Source: Roseovarius sp. THAF27
GTDB taxonomy: Bacteria; Pseudomonadota; Alphaproteobacteria; Rhodobacterales; Rhodobacteraceae
Reading direction: 5' to 3'
NCBI RefSeq assembly: GCF_009363655.1
Contig: NZ_CP045393.1
Span: forward strand, 372,001-436,000
DNA length: 64,000 nt
Position numbers and translations under genes: made by a program. Shown here piece after piece: positions 46,430 to 53,644 of this stretch (within the stretch, counting starts at the first letter, position 1; each line of letters begins with the position of its first letter). The notes below the pieces were generated by a model. The model made no database searches, was not told the DNA's origin, and was given only the letters and a program-made list of their open reading frames with translations.

Positions 46430-46505
46430 AAAAATGCCGGAGGCGGCGGACGGTTGGGGCACAGGGCTGGTCTGGGCGGGCCTTTCGGGGATGCGGTGCA
46501 TCCCC
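46430..46505 (+). repeat. 75 bp direct repeat, right copy (island boundary)
   Basis: This is the right-hand copy of the repeat at 37583-37657, in the same orientation; see that entry. It lies just 14 bases before the terminator of the SRP RNA gene. Confidence 0.85.
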
Positions 46506-46518
46506 TGTCGGCCGTCAT

Positions 46519-46539
46519 AAACCGGACTGCGTCCGGTTT
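46519..46539 (-). terminator. Terminator of the SRP RNA gene
   Basis: AAACCGGAC pairs perfectly with GTCCGGTTT across a 3-base loop, just beyond the 3' end of the SRP RNA on the minus strand. Confidence 0.75.
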
Positions 46540-46545
46540 ACTTGG

Positions 46546-46646
46546 GTGAGAGGCTGGACAACGACCCAAGCGGGGCTCGTTACGGCTGCTTCCTTCCGGA
46601 CCTGACCGGGTTGGCGAGGCGCCTGCCCGCGCCAACCTCTCGAGGG
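46546..46646 (-). ncRNA. ffs: Signal recognition particle RNA (4.5S RNA)
   Basis: The minus-strand sequence contains GGTCAGGTCCGGAAGGAAGC followed by AGCC, the invariant tetraloop/symmetric-loop domain (domain IV) that binds Ffh. The ends pair: GAGAGGTTGG (5' arm) with CCAGCCTCTC (3' arm), giving a hairpin of about 100 bases as in the small bacterial SRP RNA. Exact ends are estimates. It guides ribosomes making membrane proteins to the FtsY receptor. The 3' end faces the accessory island and is followed by a hairpin terminator. Confidence 0.93.
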
Positions 46647-46651
46647 GGTAT

Positions 46652-48625
46652 CTAGGACGTCGCGGCGGGATTCGCAAGGTGTGCAAGGGCAGTCATCGGT
46701 ACAGCGAGCTGCACGAAGCCCTTTTCGCAGAGCCCGAGATCCCGCGCCGACAGGGCCGCGATCTCTTCGGGGTGGGCCCGGATGCCCGGCCCGGTCGCGA
46801 GGAGCACGGTCGCATCGCAGGGACCGTCGAGCCACCAGCCATAGGCCGGTGCCGCGGGGTACCGCACGCCGGTGTCACGCAAGCGGTCGACAAGGTAGTC
46901 CCGCACCTTGCGCCGCGTCTCGTGGATGATGCGATCCGTGCCGGCCTTGGGGAAGGGGCCGCCGCCGAAGGCCCGGAAATTGTTCGTGGCCATGGCGAAG
47001 ACGGCATCGGCGGCGACGGGGGTGCCGTGGTGGCGCAGGTCGCGAATGCGCGTGGCCTCGGGGTTCAGCAGCCGGCCCATCGGGTCGTAGCGCGGCGGTT
47101 GCGACAGGTCTATGCGGTAGGTCAGTTCCGACACCGTGTCCAGGCTGTGGCCGGCAAAGGCGGGGTTCCAGAGCGGTTGCGGCCTGTCGCCAAGCCCGGG
47201 GTGAACCTGCTGGAAACAGGACGCGGCGCGCTCGAGCCAGTCCGCGACCTCGGCCCCGGTCAGCCGCAGTCCGACCAGCGTGTTGGGAAACGGATAGAGC
47301 TCTGCTGCGTGGCCCAGTGTCAGCGGCCCGGGCGGAATGTCGATGAAATGATCGGGGCCGCCATGCCCGCCGGTCTTGAAGCAGGCCGAGGTTGCCAGCA
47401 CCGGCAGATGCGCGTGGGGCGTGTCGGCCAGGGCGGTCCGAAGCGCCGCTGCCTTGGCGTCGAGCACGGGGCGGAGCGTGTCACCGGGACGCAGAATCGA
47501 CAGATAGCTGCGCAGCGGCCGGGTCGTGTGCCCGATCGGGCGGGCCGCGTGGGTCAGCGCGGCCCGGTGGGCGGCGCGCACGCGATCCACGAGCCCGGTC
47601 TCTGGGGGCACGGGCGCGGCGTGAAAACCGGGCCGGACGGGGCGCGCGCGGCTGTGTGCCGCACCGACATGCCAGCGGCCGCCGTCTCGCGCCACGAGGC
47701 AGAGGTCGATCACGCCCAGATGCGAGCCGCGAAAGCCCGCCATCACCGCGGGCACGCCGGCAAAGGTGCCCGCCTGATGATCGACGCCCGTCGTCGCCGT
47801 GTCTGCGGACGGGTCGGGGAAGACCTGATGGCTGTGCCCGCACAGAAGCGCGTCGATGCCGGGCACGGTGGCAAGTGCGAGGGCGGCGTGTTCCTGGTCC
47901 GCCTGCGCCTCTTCGGGGCGGCGCACGGCGGAGCCGATGCCGGAATGCACCAGCGCCACCACGATGTCGGCCCCCGCCGCGCGCAGTCGGGGCACTTCGG
48001 ACATCGCCGTTTCGACGATGCCGCGCGTGACGAGCCGGCCCTGCAGGTGGACGTGGTCCCAGGTGGTGACCTGGGGCGGCAGAAGGCCCAGAACCCCGAG
48101 CCGCAGCGGGTGCGTCCGACCGGCGGAGTCGCGGATCTCGCGCCGCAGCAGCACCGAGGGCGGACGCAGCGGCGCCTCGTCCGGGCCCGAAAGCCGGGCA
48201 TTGGCGCACAGCACCGGAAAGCGCGCGTCCTTCAGCGTGCGCATCAGCCAGTCGAGTCCGAAATTGAACTCGTGATTGCCAAGCGCGGCGGCGTCGTAGC
48301 CCATGTGGTTCATCGCGTCGATGACCGGGTGCGGGCCGGTCCACCCGCTGTCCGGGGCGGCCACGATATCGCTGAGCACCGAGCCTTGCAGGAAGTCGCC
48401 ATTGTCGAACAGCAGGGAGTTGTGCGCCTCGGTCCGGGCGCGGGCGACCAGCGTCGCGGTGCGGGCGAGGCCATAGCCGGGCGTGTCGGTGTCGCGGGTG
48501 TAGTCGTAGGGCATGAGATGGCCATGCACATCGGTCGTTTCGAGCAGGCGGAGCCAGACATGCGGGTGGTTGGGGTCCCCTGCCGACGCTGAGGTCTCGT
48601 GCGGCCAGATCAGGTCGGAGGGCAT
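46652..48625 (-). CDS. 5'-nucleotidase family phosphoesterase, CpdB-like (2',3'-cyclic nucleotide phosphodiesterase/3'-nucleotidase)
   Basis: The 657-residue protein has the metallophosphatase domain with TTDVHGHL, DNGDFLQG, GNHEFNFGLDW and GHSHQVF (all metal ligands visible), and the C-terminal 5'-nucleotidase domain with FGGGPFP. CpdB-type proteins turn 2',3'-cyclic nucleotides and 3'-nucleotides into nucleosides. No signal peptide is visible (MPSDLIWPHETSASAGDPNH), unlike periplasmic CpdB, so it may be cytoplasmic or exported by another route. The SRP RNA gene follows six bases after its stop. Confidence 0.88.
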   Translation of the reverse strand: MPSDLIWPHETSASAGDPNHPHVWLRLLETTDVHGHLMPYDYTRDTDTPGYGLARTATLVARARTEAHNSLLFDNGDFLQGSVLSDIVAAPDSGWTGPHPVIDAMNHMGYDAAALGNHEFNFGLDWLMRTLKDARFPVLCANARLSGPDEAPLRPPSVLLRREIRDSAGRTHPLRLGVLGLLPPQVTTWDHVHLQGRLVTRGIVETAMSEVPRLRAAGADIVVALVHSGIGSAVRRPEEAQADQEHAALALATVPGIDALLCGHSHQVFPDPSADTATTGVDHQAGTFAGVPAVMAGFRGSHLGVIDLCLVARDGGRWHVGAAHSRARPVRPGFHAAPVPPETGLVDRVRAAHRAALTHAARPIGHTTRPLRSYLSILRPGDTLRPVLDAKAAALRTALADTPHAHLPVLATSACFKTGGHGGPDHFIDIPPGPLTLGHAAELYPFPNTLVGLRLTGAEVADWLERAASCFQQVHPGLGDRPQPLWNPAFAGHSLDTVSELTYRIDLSQPPRYDPMGRLLNPEATRIRDLRHHGTPVAADAVFAMATNNFRAFGGGPFPKAGTDRIIHETRRKVRDYLVDRLRDTGVRYPAAPAYGWWLDGPCDATVLLATGPGIRAHPEEIAALSARDLGLCEKGFVQLAVPMTALAHLANPAATS

Positions 48626-48843
48626 TGCGAAACCTATCTCTTAATACTTGGCAAAACCTTCAAAGCACCAGATTGGCACATTGAGGTGGCGTCGGGCAAT
48701 CGCCTTTTGGTTGATGTCACTTATTTAGGATCGCCTTCAGATTGGGCTCGCCCGAGTGCCAGGCAAGATCGTCGCGCCCTGTGAACGGCGTCGCTTGCCG
48801 TTCGCGGGGGGCTGTGGCAGGTCTGCAGCCGAAGGAGACAGGG

Positions 48844-49800
48844 ATGCGCCATGCTGAAACAGTGACCTTCGGCGGGTCGGCTCTGGACAGGGCCGCCGAG
48901 CTGCGGGACAAGCCCGACGAGATTGCCGCGGCCGCGCGCGACGTGGTGCTGCTGTGGCGCGGCAAGCCGCTGGTCGAGGGGCCGGGGCTGGACCGGCTGG
49001 TGAGGCTGCCGGTGGATCACTCGGTGCTGTCGCTGGCCGACCCCGAGGCCGTGTTGCTGGGACGGCAGGAAGACGGGCGGCTGATCGAGGCGCGGGAACT
49101 GGTCGACTGGGAGCCCGAGGACGTGGATCCCGACCAGATGAACAGCTTCGTGGATGTGAGCGAGCAGCGCCATCCGCTGATGCGCGAGACGGAGGTCTTT
49201 GCCGAACTGCGGCGGGTGATGACCCGGCTGAGCCCGCGCGACGCGGAACTGGCGGCCACGGCCAAGGGTGTGCTGCACTGGCATGTCAGTCACCGTTTCT
49301 GTGCCCGGTGCGGCGCGCAGAGCGCACCGGCGCAGGCTGGGTGGCAGCGGGTGTGCGCCTCTTGCGGCGCGCATCATTTTCCACGCACCGATCCGGTGGT
49401 GATCATGCTGATCACCCATGGCAACAGCGTGCTGATGGGGCGATCGCCGCACTGGCCGGCGGGCATGTATTCCCTGCTGGCGGGATTCGTGGAGCCGGGG
49501 GAGACCATCGAGGCCGCCGTGAGACGCGAAGTCCGGGAAGAGGCCGGCGTGCGCGTGGGCGCGGTCGAGTACCTGGCGAGCCAGCCCTGGGCCTTTCCGG
49601 CGTCGCTGATGTTCGGGTGCCGGGGCGTGGCGCTGAGCCGCGAGATCACCATCGACCCGGTCGAGATCGAGGACGCGATGTGGATCAGCCGGGAAGAGAT
49701 GATGCAGGCCTTCGCCGGATCGCATACTGTGCTCAGCCCGGCGCGAAAAGGAGCGATTGCTCAATTTTTGCTGCGCAACTGGCTGGCGGATACGCTATAG
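48844..49800 (+). CDS. nudC: NAD(+)/NADH pyrophosphatase NudC
   Basis: The 318-residue protein has an N-terminal NudC domain, a zinc ribbon (CARCGA...CASCGA), the Nudix box GFVEPGETIEAAVRREVREE followed by AG, and the NudC-specific SQPWAFPASLM. It hydrolyses NADH to NMNH and AMP and can remove NAD caps from RNA. The ATG at 48844 follows AAGGAGACAGGG. The zinc ribbon is complete. Confidence 0.95.
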   Translation: MRHAETVTFGGSALDRAAELRDKPDEIAAAARDVVLLWRGKPLVEGPGLDRLVRLPVDHSVLSLADPEAVLLGRQEDGRLIEARELVDWEPEDVDPDQMNSFVDVSEQRHPLMRETEVFAELRRVMTRLSPRDAELAATAKGVLHWHVSHRFCARCGAQSAPAQAGWQRVCASCGAHHFPRTDPVVIMLITHGNSVLMGRSPHWPAGMYSLLAGFVEPGETIEAAVRREVREEAGVRVGAVEYLASQPWAFPASLMFGCRGVALSREITIDPVEIEDAMWISREEMMQAFAGSHTVLSPARKGAIAQFLLRNWLADTL

Positions 49801-49878
49801 TCCGGACGAGCCGGAACACCGAAGTTACCCAGCCGGGCGAGAAAGACCCGGATGCAGAAGACGAAAAGAGGCGCAGAG

Positions 49879-50346
49879 ATGAAATTCGTGGCCCACGAGG
49901 ATGTAGAAGCCCCGATCGAGTTCGTGTTCGATCAGGTCAGTGATTTTGCCGCGATCGAGCGATCGGTCCTGCGGCGCGGTGCCGAGGTGCAGCGGGTCGA
50001 CGACCTGGAGGAGACGCGGCCCGGCATGAAATGGGATGCGGCCTTCGACCTGCGCGGAAAACGGCGCGAGATGCAGCTGGAGCTGACCGAGCTGGACCGG
50101 CCCAACGGCATCGTCATTGCGTCGCGCTCGCCCAACATGGGCGGGCAGATGGTGCTGGACCTGGTTGCGCTGTCGCGCTCGCGCACGCGGATCAATGTCA
50201 AGATCGACATGACCCCCAGGACGCTGGCGGCCAAGCTGCTGGTCCAGTCGATGAAGCTGGCGAAGGGCAACCTGACGAAGCGGTTCCGCCAGCGTGTCGC
50301 GGGCTATGCCAAGGACCTTGAAGACCGATACAAGGACGTGGCTTGA
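49879..50346 (+). CDS. SRPBCC family (START-like) protein
   Basis: The 155-residue protein starts MKFVAHEDVEAPIEFVFDQV and has the order of strands and helix of a polyketide-cyclase/START-like helix-grip fold, ending in a long basic helix (QSMKLAKGNLTKRFRQRVAG). Such proteins bind hydrophobic ligands, and no function can be assigned. It is 78 bases downstream of nudC on the same strand. Confidence 0.8.
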   Translation: MKFVAHEDVEAPIEFVFDQVSDFAAIERSVLRRGAEVQRVDDLEETRPGMKWDAAFDLRGKRREMQLELTELDRPNGIVIASRSPNMGGQMVLDLVALSRSRTRINVKIDMTPRTLAAKLLVQSMKLAKGNLTKRFRQRVAGYAKDLEDRYKDVA

Positions 50347-50367
50347 GGGCGGTGGCGGGCCGAACGC

Positions 50368-50399
50368 AAAACGGGGCGCCGAGGTTGGCGACCCGTTTT
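50368..50399. terminator. Terminator between two convergent genes
   Basis: AAAACGGG and CGCC pair with GGCG and CCCGTTTT. The stem is 22 bases after the SRPBCC stop and 23 bases from the stop of the convergent repeat-protein gene. It can serve both strands. Confidence 0.8.
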
Positions 50400-50421
50400 C
50401 CCGTTTCAGGCAGGGCCGATA

Positions 50422-50886
50422 TCAGCCCAGCTGATTATCTTTCTCCTGATCGAAGTAAGGTGCGCCATAGCCGTAGGCCAGGCCCAGCTGGTTGTCCTTC
50501 TCTTCATCGAAGTAGGGGGCGCCGAAGCCGAAGCCGAGCTGGTTGTCCTTTTCTTCGTTGACGAAGGGCGCGCCGTAGTTGGAGACAACCTCGAAGGTCG
50601 AGGCGTCGGCGCCATAGCCGCGCTGGTCATCCTGCTCCTGGTTGACGAAAGGGGCGCCGAAGTTTGCGGCGAGGCCCAGCTGGTTGTCTTTCTCTTCGTC
50701 CTGGAAGGGAGCGCCGAAGCCGAAGCCCAGCTGATTGTCCTTGTCTTCATCGAAATACGGAGCGCCGTTGGTCAGGACGCTGCTGTTGAGCGGCGTGCTG
50801 TGCTGGCCCAGGACGTTGACGACCTGAAGGGCGGCGGCGGGGGTGGCGAGAGCGGCGATGACCGCGACTGTACTGATGATACGCAT
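50422..50886 (-). CDS. Secreted repeat protein with GAP-[FY]-x-[DN]-acidic-K-DNQLG units (unrecognised)
   Basis: The 154-residue protein has a signal peptide (MRIISTVAVIAALATPAAAL). From residue 41 it is made of six units beginning at G41, G58, G77, G105, G122 and G141. Each has GAP(F/Y)xx(E/Q)(E/D)(K/Q)D(N/D)Q(L/R)G followed by a short aromatic/glycine spacer. Spacings 17, 19, 28, 17, 19 show a 64-residue super-repeat (units 1-3 match 4-6). The protein ends right at the last DNQLG. The design suggests a secreted, calcium- or surface-binding repeat, but this is inference. I know no family with this motif. Codon use fits the genome. Confidence 0.75.
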   Translation of the reverse strand: MRIISTVAVIAALATPAAALQVVNVLGQHSTPLNSSVLTNGAPYFDEDKDNQLGFGFGAPFQDEEKDNQLGLAANFGAPFVNQEQDDQRGYGADASTFEVVSNYGAPFVNEEKDNQLGFGFGAPYFDEEKDNQLGLAYGYGAPYFDQEKDNQLG

Positions 50887-51219
50887 GATGTGTTCCTTTC
50901 ATTGTTTGTATCTGGGCGGCGCGGTCTGTCCGCGTCGTCTGAAAGCAAGATGGACACAAGCAGGGCACCAGCACAGGGGGCCTCCGCTTCTCGTTACTGG
51001 CGCTTCACGTGAATGCACAGAAGTGTGAGGAAAACTGTCGTGATGCTCTCGGCCCGCGTGTTCTGCGCGGGAGAATCTTCAAAAAATAACTGTAAAAAAG
51101 CGAAAATTACTGTAACATCCGGACTGTGCACAAATGCACGAAATTGGTGCGATTTTGGATGTGACGGTACGTTCGTAACATTTCAGGTGCCGACGCACGG
51201 TGCGGCCGGTCGTTCCCGC
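50887..51219. other. 333-base gap between the repeat protein and pheA
   Basis: No gene is recognised here. The stretch 51060-51190 is AT-richer than its surroundings. A hairpin CCCGCG-tgttctg-CGCGGG (51053-51072) may terminate pheA on the minus strand. The region just above 50886 must hold the promoter of the repeat-protein gene; no clear hexamers were identified. Confidence 0.5.
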
Positions 51220-52053
51220 TCAGTGGCGGCGCGGGTCGGCGGGATAAACACCCAGAAGCGTGACGTCCGAGGTGAAGTAATCCAGCTCTTCCAGCGCCAG
51301 CTTGACGCCGGGATCGTCGGGGTGGCCCTCGATATCGGCATAGAACTGGGTTGCGGTGAAGGAGCCGCCGACCATGTAGCTTTCCAGCTTGGTCATGTTG
51401 ATACCGTTCGTGGCGAAACCGCCCATCGCCTTGTAGAGCGCCGCGGGGATGTTGCGGACCTGGAACACGAAGGTGGTCATCATGCCGTCGTCGCCGCGAT
51501 AGGAGTGGTCGGGCTCGCGCGACATGACGAGGAAGCGGGTGGAATTGTTGCTCTCGTCCTCGATCTCGCGGGCGAGGATGTCGAGGCCGTAGATCTCTCC
51601 GGCCAGTTCGGAGGCCAGCGCGGCCATATCGGGCTCGCCGGCTTGGGCGACCTCGCGCGCAGAGCCGGCGGTGTCGGCGCCGGTGACGCGCTGGATGTCG
51701 TGCTGTGCCAGGAACTGGCGGCACTGGCCCAGGAGCATCGTGTGGCTTTTGGCGCGCTTGATCTGTTCCAGCGGCACGCCGGGCAGCGCCAGAAGGTTGA
51801 TGTGCACGCGCACGAAGGCCTCGGCGATGATGTGCAGGCCGGATGCCGGCAGAAGGTGGTGAATGTCGGCGACCCGCCCGAAGGTCGAGTTTTCGACGGG
51901 CAGCATGGCCAGGTCCGCCTCGCCCGAGCGGACGGCCTCGATCGCGTCCTCGAAGGTGCGGCAGGGCAGGGTATCCATGTCGGGATAGGTGTCGCGGCAG
52001 GCCTGGTGGGAGTAGGCGCCGGGCTCTCCCTGAAAGGCGATGCGTTTGGTCAT
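51220..52053 (-). CDS. pheA: Prephenate dehydratase
   Basis: The 277-residue protein has the PDT catalytic domain (IAFQGEPGAYSHQACRD, MLPVENSTFGRVADIHHLL, and NNSTRFLVM, where the NSTRF threonine is essential) and a C-terminal ACT domain with LESYMVGGSFTATQFYADIE, which binds phenylalanine for feedback inhibition. It converts prephenate to phenylpyruvate in phenylalanine synthesis. There is no chorismate mutase fusion. It is divergent from the cytochrome c gene at 52194. Confidence 0.96.
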   Translation of the reverse strand: MTKRIAFQGEPGAYSHQACRDTYPDMDTLPCRTFEDAIEAVRSGEADLAMLPVENSTFGRVADIHHLLPASGLHIIAEAFVRVHINLLALPGVPLEQIKRAKSHTMLLGQCRQFLAQHDIQRVTGADTAGSAREVAQAGEPDMAALASELAGEIYGLDILAREIEDESNNSTRFLVMSREPDHSYRGDDGMMTTFVFQVRNIPAALYKAMGGFATNGINMTKLESYMVGGSFTATQFYADIEGHPDDPGVKLALEELDYFTSDVTLLGVYPADPRRH

Positions 52054-52193
52054 CTGCTTGGTTCTTCGCCTGTTTTTTACTGTTTCCCGCTTTATTCGAC
52101 GAAAGGCGGGCGTTTGGTCGCGGAAACTACACCTTGCACCGCCCGAGGGGAAGCGGATAGATACCGCGCGAGAGATTCAGATGGAAGCGGGCT

Positions 52194-53432
52194 ATGTTTG
52201 ACACAATGACCTTCACAAAGATCATGGGCGGCCTTTGCGGCACGTTCCTGGTCTTTCTTCTTGGCAAGTGGGCTGCGGAAGAGATCTATCACGTTGGCGG
52301 CGGCGGTCACGGCGAGGAGCACCAAGCGGCCTACGTCATCGAGGTGGACGAAGGCGAAGGCGGCGGCGGCGGCGGAGAAGAAGAGGAAGCGGTGACGCTG
52401 GCCTCGCTTTACTCCGAAGCGGACGTGGGCGCAGGCGAGCGCGTGTTCGGCAAATGCAAGGCCTGCCACCAGGCGGAGGACGGTGCCAATGGCGTCGGTC
52501 CGCATCTTTACGGTGTGGTCGGGCGTGACGTCGACGCGGTCGACGGCTTCAGCTATTCCGGCGCGCTGGAAGAGGCGGCGGACGTCTGGACGCCCGAGAA
52601 CCTGTTCGCGTTCCTGGAGGACCCGAAAGGCTATGCGCCGGGCACGACGATGGGTTTCAACGGCCTGCCCAAGCCGGAAGACCGCGCCAACGTCATCGCC
52701 TTTCTTGACCAGACGGATGGCGACATGACCGAGGTTGCGGCCGAGGAAGGCGCGTCGGAAGAGAGCGCGTCGTCCGAGGAGGGCACCGAGGAAGAGGCCA
52801 CCGAGGAGGCGTCTGCCGAAGAGGGTTCGGAAGAGCAAGCCACCGAAGAAGCCTCTGCCGAGGAAGGTTCCGAAGAGCAGGCGGCCGAGGAGGCATCTGC
52901 CGAGGAAGGCTCTGAAGAAGAAGCGACCGAAGAGGCGTCGGCCGAGGAAGGTTCCGAAGAGCAAGCGACCGAAGAGGCCGCGGCCGAAGAAGGTTCGGAA
53001 GAAGAAGCCACCGAGCAAGCCGCAGCCGAAGAAGGCTCTGACGAGGGCGGCTCGGAAGAGCAGGCCGCCGAGGAAAGCTCGGGCGGCGACGGTGGCGGCT
53101 CGGAGTTCGAGCAACTCGTCGCGGCGGCGGACGCGGCCGATGGCGAGAAGGCGTTCCGCAAGTGCGCCGCCTGCCACAAGGCCGAGGAAGAAGCCAACGG
53201 CGTCGGTCCGCACCTTGTGGGTGTGGTGGGCCGCGATATCGGCTCGGTCGACGGCTTCAACTATTCCGACGCGCTGGCCGGCCTGGACGGACAATGGACG
53301 GCGGACGAACTGAACGCTTGGCTGGAAGACCCCAAAGGCTATGCGCCGGGCAACAAGATGGCCTATCGCGGCGTGCGCAAGGAAGAAGAGCGCGCGGCGC
53401 TGGTCAAGTACCTGGAGAGCACCGCCAACTGA
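52194..53432 (+). CDS. Membrane-anchored di-heme cytochrome c with long acidic linker (CycM-like duplicated)
   Basis: The 412-residue protein has an N-terminal membrane anchor (FTKIMGGLCGTFLVFLLG) and then two cytochrome c domains: CKACH at 88-92 with axial Met153, and CAACH at 324-328 with Met389. Both have GVGPHL(Y/V)GVVGRD and DPKGYAPG and are clear internal duplicates. Residues 178-305 are an acidic repeat linker (EEGSEEQATEEASA variants). It probably carries electrons between the bc1 complex and oxidases in the periplasm, like CycM. A strong terminator follows. Confidence 0.9.
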   Translation: MFDTMTFTKIMGGLCGTFLVFLLGKWAAEEIYHVGGGGHGEEHQAAYVIEVDEGEGGGGGGEEEEAVTLASLYSEADVGAGERVFGKCKACHQAEDGANGVGPHLYGVVGRDVDAVDGFSYSGALEEAADVWTPENLFAFLEDPKGYAPGTTMGFNGLPKPEDRANVIAFLDQTDGDMTEVAAEEGASEESASSEEGTEEEATEEASAEEGSEEQATEEASAEEGSEEQAAEEASAEEGSEEEATEEASAEEGSEEQATEEAAAEEGSEEEATEQAAAEEGSDEGGSEEQAAEESSGGDGGGSEFEQLVAAADAADGEKAFRKCAACHKAEEEANGVGPHLVGVVGRDIGSVDGFNYSDALAGLDGQWTADELNAWLEDPKGYAPGNKMAYRGVRKEEERAALVKYLESTAN

Positions 53433-53453
53433 GCCGGTCGGACCTGGATTGCG

Positions 53454-53489
53454 AAGGCCGCCGTTCCTGCCCGGAGCGGCGGCCTTTTG
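53454..53489 (+). terminator. Rho-independent terminator after the cytochrome c gene
   Basis: AAGGCCGCCG pairs with CGGCGGCCTT across the loop ttcctgcccggag, followed by TTTTGT. It lies 21 bases after the cytochrome stop. Confidence 0.88.
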
Positions 53490-53644
53490 TTTGGCGGTCT
53501 CCGGCGTCGCGTCGGCAAGCCGTCGCCCTGTCGGAAGTTTGATCGGGAATCCCGCTTTCGGCGCTTGAAACCCGTTTCAAACCTCCTTTAGCTTGCCTTG
53601 CAATGAGACTGACCCCAAATGAGGCAGGTCAAGAGGAGAGACAC

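Noticed and set aside
46546..46646. SRP RNA placed on the plus strand
   Set aside because: The conserved GGTCAGGTCCGGAAGGAAGC reads on the minus strand; the plus strand is its complement.
50422..50886. Tandem repeats in the GAP-DNQLG gene considered as a CRISPR array
   Set aside because: The repeats keep a reading frame, units vary in length by codons, there are no unique spacers of constant length and no cas genes.
52092..53294. Minus-strand frame rich in RLFGRLLFGTFLGR-like repeats
   Set aside because: It is the reverse complement of the acidic EEGSEE linker of the cytochrome c gene, so the periodicity is borrowed.
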